Shown here: positions 56,921 to 64,000 of the stretch, one piece after another
Layout of the letters: each line of letters begins with the position of its first letter
Position numbering within the stretch: position 1 is the first letter of the stretch
Position numbers and translations under genes: made by a program
NCBI GenBank assembly: GCA_026225945.1
Contig: JAMJFZ010002500.1
Span: forward strand, 3,378,501 to 3,442,500
Direction: 5' to 3'
Source of the DNA: Cricetomys ansorgei
Lineage: Eukaryota; Chordata; Mammalia; Rodentia; Nesomyidae
Length of the DNA stretch: 64,000 bases
The notes under the pieces: generated by a model
Told to the model about the DNA's origin: nothing
Database searches by the model: none
The model's input: only the letters and a program-made list of their open reading frames with translations

Positions 56921-59544
56921 AAAGGAAGAATTAAGGAAGGAGAAAGGGAAGTGAAAGGAAATGGGAGGGAGGAAGAAAGACACCAATATACCAACATCTT
57001 ATGTGGGCGCATGCCTACAACTGCTCCACCTGTTTTTTCTAACAGTCTCGATATTGGCAAGCAGGCAATTAGGAAATTATAGTTTTTACTGAAATGGCTC
57101 TAATAGTGAGAGCCTGGAAGGCGAAAGCAACAGGGCTTGTCCCTGCCTCCGGTCCTCCTGTGTAAGAATGCAAGGTAAGCGCACTTCTACCCATCAGCTA
57201 ACATCCATCAGGTCCACAGGGACAGAACGCACCTTGGGCAGCACTGCCTGGGCTCTCTTACCCTTAGCATAGGAAGGAAGCTTCGACAGCAGGTGGCCTG
57301 TGTGGAAGCCACTCTTTAATGTATTCCTTAATTAGAAGATGTTTCAGGTGTTTGAGGTGTGACAAAGTACTAACAGACGACAGAGGAGAAACAAGTCCAC
57401 AGGAGCAGCCCCCCGGACCCTGCATTTCCCAAACTGCTGCAGATCCTGATGTTGCAGACCCTGAAGGTCAAAAAGATGCAAGCTGCCCTGGATGCTTTCA
57501 TCTCTATAGAAAATGCAGCAACAAGTCAGCAGTCACAGAACTCAGGGTACCCCATCAGCCCAGTTCCCTGGTGGAAGTCCTGACATGTCCATCCAGCAAT
57601 ATCATGTTATAACAGCAAGGAGATTGAGGCAGTAAGTGTGGATTACCTTTTTCCGTGGTGTGGAAGTGCAGGAAGGGCAGAGACGTGGCTACACAAACGC
57701 AGCAAGAGATATAGGAAGGATCTTGTGGTATGAAGACCTAAGATCAAGGATTGGTAACACAAGACCTCACATGGTCTGACTGCAAGGTCGCTCGCTTCCT
57801 TGCTAAGTTCTTCCTTGAAGATGGGAGCATGCAATTCTTGCCTGTCCCCTTGCCACCATGGAAGTATTCAGACAACTCAGTCATATCCAGACACCATCCC
57901 AACCTCCTGTTACTACAAAGCCTGCTTCTTCTCTGTCCCTGCCTCTCTCCACCCACAAGCAGACACTACGTGGCTCCATCTGAGATGGAGTCCTCAACCT
58001 CAGGCTATAAAGATGCAATGAGCTGCTACCGAGGTCCTCTGTCCAGCGCTGGGTGCTTGGTGCTGGTTGTGTGATTATTTTCATGACCCTCAGATTGACC
58101 GATGGTGTGAAAAAAGGCAATCAAAACAGACTCATGTGTGGACAAGGGTAAATCGTGAGGCTGATCCTGAGGGCTGACAAAGTCTCACTGTAAATGACAT
58201 CCAGAAGAATGGGGAGATAGTAGGGACCAGAGCCCATGTGATATCAGATAAGCAAGATGCAGAGTTCAGGCATGAAGGATGGGCTGGGAACAGTGCTCTG
58301 AGTTATGGTTAGGTCAGGCAAGCATAACTAAAACATCCTTGGACCAGTTATCAAGACAGGGGCTGTAGCAAATATGAGTCAATGGGCACTCAGCCTCGAG
58401 AGGTGGGGGGGGACAGAATCTGATTACTCAGATTGAATCATGAGATAGAAATACTAGCAAGCAGGTCACCTTGATCCCAAGATGTCCGAGAGGTTGACTA
58501 GAGCAATTTATATTCACCTCCTTCTTTCTCTTCCCTGCCTTTCAATAAATAAGACAGACTTATTTCCAGGGAAGGGACTTGAATGATAGAGGGAGCCTGA
58601 GGGGTGCTCAGGAAGAATTGTGAACCATGAAAAATTCAGAATCCTCCTTGGTATTAGAGAGCCTCCGAGCTACTTGCTATTCTTCTGTCCTTATCCCGTT
58701 TTAATCACACCGCCGTTCCCCAGGATTAACACTACATTTACGAGGCTGCTATTCACCTATTTTTAATACTGTTTTACAGTTCCTAGGCACAGCTCTGGTA
58801 CCACACCAGATCTCCCTGATCTTCAAAGTAATTGGAAGCGCCTTGTTAGAGGAGATTGTGCACCCCTGGGATTAGGGGTTGACTGCTGTCAAGATTATAC
58901 ACTCACTTCATTCTCTAGTTTCTCAAAGTGGCTCTGGTCCTCATTCTTTGGCTCCATAATTGGTTAAACTTCTCCACTCTTTCACCTGTCATTTAGGAAC
59001 CTGATCCAGTTCTCAGGACGATTGAATCGTCATTCATTCGTCTCCATTCCTTGTTGGAGGCAGACTTATTTCACTGAAAATGTAATCATCCCCTCAGTGC
59101 TCATGGGAGAATGGTTTCTGGACCCCTCCCGGACCAAAATCCATGATCAAGTCCATTACACAAAATGGCACAGAGTTTATGCATACCCTCTAGTATACTT
59201 TAATCACAATTACTAATGTGGTTGCTATTATATTCTTCAGGGAATAATGACAAGAGTCATCTGTGTGTGTTAACACAAGTGTGGGTTTTGTTTTGTATAT
59301 TTTCAGTCCACAGTTAGTTGAACCCACAAGTATAGACCTTATAGACTCAGGAAACTGATCATATTTATTAAGGCTTCTGTGAGGTCTTCTGTATTCTTCC
59401 ATTCTTCTCAGGTCTAGGATCAGTACTGACTAAGTACTCGGTCTTTCATTTGCTTGATAATTCTTCATGGCATACCTAATTCTTGCTAAGCAAGGAATAG
59501 TTTGGGTGGACGTGAATTCTCCCTTTTGGATACCAAATGTGTCC
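56921..59544. other. Unassigned sequence
   Basis: A polypurine patch lies at 56921-56983. Frames of about 60-107 codons at 57319-58120 overlap on both strands and show no known protein. No repeats recognised up to 59544. Confidence 0.4.
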
Positions 59545-59868
59545 GCAAAGTCCTATTAGCCTCCTGCCACGGTAACAAATAGAAGTTTCAGTCTATTAGG
59601 GGCATATGATCCTCTTGCTTTGAGCCTGTGGTACATTACATCAGGACTGTGTGGGGAAGGCATGTGGGGAAGCTTAGCTTAGCTCATCCTTCAGTGGAGG
59701 CAGGGATGCATCTTCCTCAAGGGCATGCATCCCGTGACCTGAAGGCCACCTAGTAGGTGCCATCTCCTAAAGGTCCCCCCTCTTCCCAACAGGACCACCC
59801 TGGGTAGGCAATTCTTTAATGCATGGACACATGGACATTTGGGAGATACTTAAGATTCCAACCACAGC
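59545..59868 (-). mobile_element. MaLR-type solo LTR, minus strand
   Basis: CCTGCCACGGTAACAAATAG at the left, GTGCCATCTCCTAAAGGTCC and CATTTGGGAGATACTTAAG, then ATTCCAACCACAGCA at the right, follow an antisense MLT/MT-type LTR. Confidence 0.6.
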
Positions 59869-61068
59869 AAAAATGAACACTCTCTTCCTTTACTTAAAAT
59901 CACCTCCGATCTAGGATCTAGATTGATATTTAGAATAGAGGGCCTTGCTCAGTGTCGGTGCTGAGACTGAGAAAACATGGCTTGAATCCGTACGAACTGC
60001 AAACCAAGGAGCCTCTGCTTTTGTCTCCAGGTTTCACTAGGTACTTGCCAAGCACCCAGAGCATCTGTCCTCTGACTGACATACCCTTGTCTCAGGTTCT
60101 ACTCCTCTCTCTCTCTTTCTCCCTCTCTCCCTCTCTCTCCCCCCCTCCATTAGCACATGAGTTAAAGGTGTTACAGTGTTTTGATGCTTTCATCCATGTC
60201 TGTCATTGTATTTTGCACATTCACCCCATGACTCTCTCCGCCCTCCTCCTCCATTGCTCAACTTTTCCCTGTTGGTTTCCAGCATTGGCTGGCTGGAAGA
60301 ATTTTCCCTCTATAGACTCATTTCTGGGTTTGCGGAATTACTGCTGCATTGTCGATTTCACTCATTTCTTCCCCTAATAGTCGCTCTCTCTCTCTCTGGA
60401 AATTCCAGCGATCACATTAGCACACCCAGGCATCTTATCTCCTCTCCCTTCTTTATTTGCTTCTCAGTCCTCTTCAGATTTATTCAACTTTATCTTTGAA
60501 TTTTCCAGCTTACATTTTAGCACCCACTTTAGAATTTAGATCACTCTTTCAGGTCCGATGATTTCTCTCCTGAGCACAGGATACACAGACTCTTCCATTA
60601 TGTCTTCCAGGATTCTGGCTGTGTTCTCATTCCTATACCTTTTAGGTTTCCTGTTTGTACTTTTGAAACTTTAACTGATTTCTTTGACTATGTATGCCTT
60701 TTTATATTTGATCAAGGGCAAAAAGCTGAAAAGTAAAAGAATGTACCTTTTTTGTAGAGGCTATTCTAAAATGTCTGATTCTAAAATATTTCTATAAAAT
60801 TCCTTCATGTTGTTCATATTTGAAATGAAGATGCTGTAAAGCTGAATAGACCATTGTGATGGGAAAATAAGAGCCCCTCTCCTCTCTGTTTTTACTGACA
60901 CCTGCAAGGTCGCTGTCTAGAATTTTTCTCTCTTACAGAAGAGTCACCAAGCCGTATGGCATTCCAGGAGTTGGCAGGAAGCAAAGAGGGGCCCCACTGC
61001 TCAGCAGACAGACATCAGCTAGCCTGCGCCATTCCTCACCCCCAAGCTGGGCCCGGCAGGCTTGATTC
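59869..61068. other. Unassigned sequence with a TC tract
   Basis: A (TC)n tract at 60104-60145; otherwise no feature recognised. Two overlapping plus frames (141 and 97 codons, 59952-60499) run through the tract and are rejected as genes. Confidence 0.4.
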
Positions 61069-61240
61069 TGCTAACATCCTGGGCTGGACAGCGCTTCGCT
61101 GTGGGAAACCGTTCTGTTCACTAGAAGATGTCTAATAAGAGCCCTGGCCTCCATCCAGTAGAAGACAGCAGCACCATGAAGTGTGACAACCCAAAATATC
61201 TACACACATTGCCAGATGTCCTCTGGGATAGGCTCCCAGG
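61069..61240 (+). mobile_element. Ancient mammal-wide hAT-type MER fossil
   Basis: CTAACATCCTGGGCTGGAC, CCCTGGCCTCCATCCAGTAG, GAAGACAGCAGCACC, GTGACAACCCAAAATATCT and CACATTGCCAGATGTCCTCT reproduce the order of a common old MER element ('agcatccctggcctctacccactagatgccagtagcacc...'). Subfamily not certain. Confidence 0.65.
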
Positions 61241-61948
61241 CTCTGCAAAGGCTAAGAGGGTCCTATTTTGTCCCTCCACTCACAAAGTTTTAAATTCCTC
61301 CAGAGACAAAGCAGCTCAAGGACACACGAGAGAGCATGAAGGTCTCACCATGAACTGTGTAGACTCTCCCACACATATAATCCTGATCATATATGGTACC
61401 AGAAGCCTCCAATCATAGAAAGCCACGCAGGCAGATGGAGGGCTTGTCAGTGGTGGCCTGCAGCAGGTCGGGTTCAACTCTCCCTTTCTGCTAAAGCTGT
61501 TTCCATTCCTCTAACTCTGCATTCTGAAAACATGTGCCACCTCTAGCCCACTCCTAACTCCCCCAACGCTGGCCTGGGCTTTTCAGCCTTACTGTGGTAT
61601 TTATATGATCCTCTGGAAAGGAGCAGAGACAAGCCATGTGTTTATTACTTTCAAATCTAAACAGTCACTTTGCACGTTTGACTCCCTGTTGTGTTGTTAC
61701 ATGAAGACATCCTTACCCTACAGATTCTGAGTGATACCAACTGCCCATGCTATTTTTTTTCCCCTAATTTAGCAAATTATCTCATGCTCCTAGATTAGCT
61801 TTAATAGTGTAAGGAAAATGGAAGAGTTGGCAGTCTCTTCCAAAACTCTTTGAATTTCTTAACACATTCTCAAAAATTAATATAAACATTGTTTTTCCTT
61901 TTTAAAAAAAATGGTATCTGCATTTTGTTTTAAAAATATTTCCTCCAG
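61241..61948. other. Unassigned sequence
   Basis: Nothing recognised. Confidence 0.4.
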
Positions 61949-62188
61949 GGGTTGGGGATGTGGCTTAGATGGTAGTGCACTTACCTAGCATGAATGAAGT
62001 CCTGAGTTCAACGCCCCCAGTACCACGTAAACCATGTGTGATGACATGTACCTATAATTCCAGCTGTCGGCAGGAGGCAGGAAGATCAGAAGTTCACAGT
62101 CATCCTTAAGGTTGTCCTTAGCTGCTTAGTATGCTTGAGGCCAGCCTGGGATACTGTGAGACCTTTTCTAAAAATAACAATAACAAAG
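61949..62188 (+). mobile_element. RSINE1/B4 SINE, plus strand
   Basis: The ID-like head GGGGTTGGGGATGTGGCTTA and CACTTACCTAGCATGAATGA precede a B1-like half with GCAGGAGGCAGGAAGATCAG and GAGGCCAGCCTGGGATACTG, then an ATAACAATAAC tail. Confidence 0.9.
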
Positions 62189-62444
62189 CAAAAATCTCTT
62201 TTGAAACATACCGAGATAACTTGTCTGAACATAGCGGGAAGACTGTCAAGGTGGCAGATGCTCAAATTCAAAGGTGCATTTTAAGGATCCATGAGCAGAT
62301 GCCTCTTGGTGGACACTCACAGTGATGACTGGAAGAAGTAAATCAGCAAGTAACGACAACCCTGGCAGAAGGCTAAATTCAAGTCCTCCGTCCGTCCCAT
62401 GAAGTCCCCAAGCAAGACCTCCTGGTGACTTGCTATTTATGTAT
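62189..62444. other. Unassigned spacer
   Basis: No feature recognised. Confidence 0.4.
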
Positions 62445-62543
62445 TTGTTTGTTTGTTTGTTGTTTGCTTATCGGTACTGGTATTTGAACCAGAGGCTTCA
62501 AGCATGGTAACCACACAGGGTACCACTGAGTCACGTACTCAGT
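62445..62543 (-). mobile_element. ID-like SINE, minus strand
   Basis: A (GTTT)n tail complement is followed by GGTATTTGAACCAGAGGCTT, CAAGCATGGTAACCACACAG and CCACTGAGTCACGTACTCAG: antisense box B to head of an ID/B4-type unit. Confidence 0.65.
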
Positions 62544-63184
62544 AACTACATATATTTTTAAATCATTGTGGATTCTATTAAGTGGCATGAATAGTCGTAT
62601 AATTAATTTATCACCTAACTTGCTAAGCACTTCCCAAGAATAATTGTCAGTGTGCCCAGATGTCCTTAGTAATATTGAGAAAGCAAGGAACAAAGAAGGA
62701 ATGAGATTATGGAAAAGAAAACGTTAAAAATGAATTTAGAAAAGAAAGATGAGTCCCGTGTGGGGGAGACCTGAGTCTCTTCATCCCACAATTACATCTC
62801 CTCTGTAAAGGCATCACGGGTAGTATCCTTAAACTTAGAGGTAGTTTTAAAAAACAAACTACCTTTTAAATACTTGTCTCTGAACCCACAGTGCCGTGCA
62901 GCTCTCCGCCCTCAGCAGAGGAGCTTCTTTTTGTAGCAGGAAGCTGTTAGTATGGAGACCAGCAGCTGGCCAGGGTGCAAGGAATGAATAACTGTAGAGT
63001 GTGCAGCCCAAAATGAGACATCTTCCACCGTGGCCCGGGAAACGCTGCAGAAAGTGGGGCAGAAAGTTGATAAGAGCCAGGAGCTAGGGAGGACAGCTGT
63101 GAACCAGTGCCTTGCAGACAGCGATGCTGCCTGCACTCATGAGCTCACGGAGGCTTTGGTTGTGAGACCTAAACAAGATCAGGC
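62544..63184. other. Unassigned sequence
   Basis: No feature recognised. Confidence 0.4.
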
Positions 63185-63480
63185 CCCTTAAAATTCCAGC
63201 ATAGATATGGACAGGGGCTCAGGAAGCTCCACCCCAGCTGAGGAGTTTGGCCAGTTGGTGGCCGCTGAGGGGGGAAGTGGACCGTGCTGGGTTGCCCGTG
63301 TTCCAGTGGATGACCCTGCACCGTGCACATACACACAGAGACAGCAATGCTTAAACTCAGTGGGCTGTGAGACATATGGTGGGGGGATCTTGGAGGAGTT
63401 GCAGGAGGAGTAGGGGTTTGACATATTTAAAATGCATGTGTGTGTGTGTATGAATGAACAGAATGCATACAAAGTAATTT
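63185..63480 (+). mobile_element. LINE-1 3' UTR end, plus strand
   Basis: GGAAGCTCCACCCCAGCTGA, GGCCAGTTGGTGGCCGCTG, GGGTTGCCCGTGTTCCAGTG, CAGTGGGCTGTG and GGGATCTTGGAGGAGTTGCA match the 3' UTR of rodent L1. The copy is 5'-truncated and ends near a TG repeat. Confidence 0.75.
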
Positions 63481-63745
63481 TAAAAATAAGCTATGATTTC
63501 CGCACTGTTGCCTGAGCAATACAAGGGTGCATCTCACAGCGCTGTACATCACCATGGCCATTTAGGACTGGGTACTGAAAATTGGCTGGCAAATGTGAAA
63601 TCTTATACAGCTGAATTAAATATAACTCATTCTTTCCGGGCTTCTCTGCTTTTGGCAAAGTAACTGGTGGTAAGTGAAATGAGTCGAACAGTATACAGGG
63701 ATATGAAAAATTGTTTTGTTTTGTCTTTTCTTAAATGAACTCAGA
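63481..63745. other. Unassigned spacer
   Basis: No feature recognised. Confidence 0.4.
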
Positions 63746-63985
63746 GAGGCTGGAGAAATGGCTTGGAGCTTAACAGCGATTGCCATTCTTGCAGAGGACC
63801 TGAGTTCAGATCCCAGCACTCGATGTGCGGCAGCTCACAATGGACTGTAATTTCAGTTCCAGGGGATGCAATGCACTCCCCTGACCTCCATGGGCTCCTG
63901 CACTCACATGCACACACCCACACACAAACACACATGCATGGACAGAATTACAAATTAAAATGAATCTGTAAAATAACAAGCTCAG
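63746..63985 (+). mobile_element. B3 SINE, plus strand
   Basis: The head GAGGCTGGAGAAATGGCTTG is followed by GCAGAGGACCTGAGTTCAGA, GTAATTTCAGTTCCAGGGGA, a CACACACCCACACAC segment and an AAAATGAATCTGTAAAATAAC tail. Complete, near the window end. Confidence 0.92.
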
Positions 63986-64000
63986 AAACACTGAATGTCA

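Noticed and set aside
57160..57200. Splice-donor-like CAAGGTAAGC
   Set aside because: A good 5' splice-site match by chance is common; no upstream open frame or acceptor supports an exon.
59952..60377. 141-codon plus-strand frame
   Set aside because: Kept open by a TC repeat that encodes Ser/Leu/Pro; no domain.
63746..63830. tRNA-like promoter boxes (also in the other B2/B3/ID heads)
   Set aside because: These are SINE heads with degenerate box A/B; they do not fold as intact tRNAs.

Overview
This is a 64 kb piece of a muroid rodent nuclear genome, either intergenic or deep intronic. The organism call rests on dispersed repeats found only in rodents: B1, B2/B3 and B4/RSINE1/ID_B1 SINEs, an ID element, a URR1 DNA transposon and Lx-type L1 3' ends. 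They lie on a background of mammal-wide fossils (MIR, L2, old L1, hAT MITEs, MaLR LTRs). I cannot tell mouse, rat, hamster or vole apart with confidence. Three B1 copies share a variant near their 3' end (GAGTTACAACAGAGAAACC or its close equivalent), which may help place the species.

No protein-coding gene, tRNA, rRNA, CRISPR array, operon or microbial system is supported. Every open frame is short (295 codons at most). The longer ones are explained by purine/pyrimidine tracts, dinucleotide repeats or transposon fragments, or resemble no protein I recognise. I saw no convincing exon, but small or UTR-only exons cannot be excluded by eye.

Layout. 1-7.4 kb is mostly unassigned sequence with a B4-like SINE, a MIR and a MaLR LTR, plus a stretch at 6.85-7.28 kb that looks like a conserved non-coding element. 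7.4-16 kb holds an antisense L1 end, several SINEs, two hAT MITEs and microsatellites. At 16.0-16.7 kb a MIR is split by a complete solo LTR. At 17.2-18.4 kb there is an Lx-type L1 3' UTR, followed by a diverged local duplication (18.5-20.1 kb). 24.4-29 kb contains a MaLR LTR and a long antisense old L1 with another LTR nested inside it. 31.8-34 kb is the most layered spot: an antisense L1 holding a MaLR LTR with a perfect 5-bp target duplication, that LTR holding an unidentified 365-bp insert, and the same L1 also holding a B1. 40-49 kb is SINE-rich. 49.1-49.9 kb is another LTR-in-LTR nest. 52-64 kb contains a B2, a URR1, a B1 with a G-rich tail, a T-tailed composite SINE, an ancient hAT fragment, an RSINE1 and a second L1 3' UTR.

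The insertions can be ordered in time from their nesting. The points most worth checking are the nested LTR and its unknown insert, the split MIR, the duplicated block with an empty SINE site, the G-rich B1 tail, the T-tailed SINE and the candidate conserved element. Family names come from memory of consensus sequences; subfamily names are approximate.
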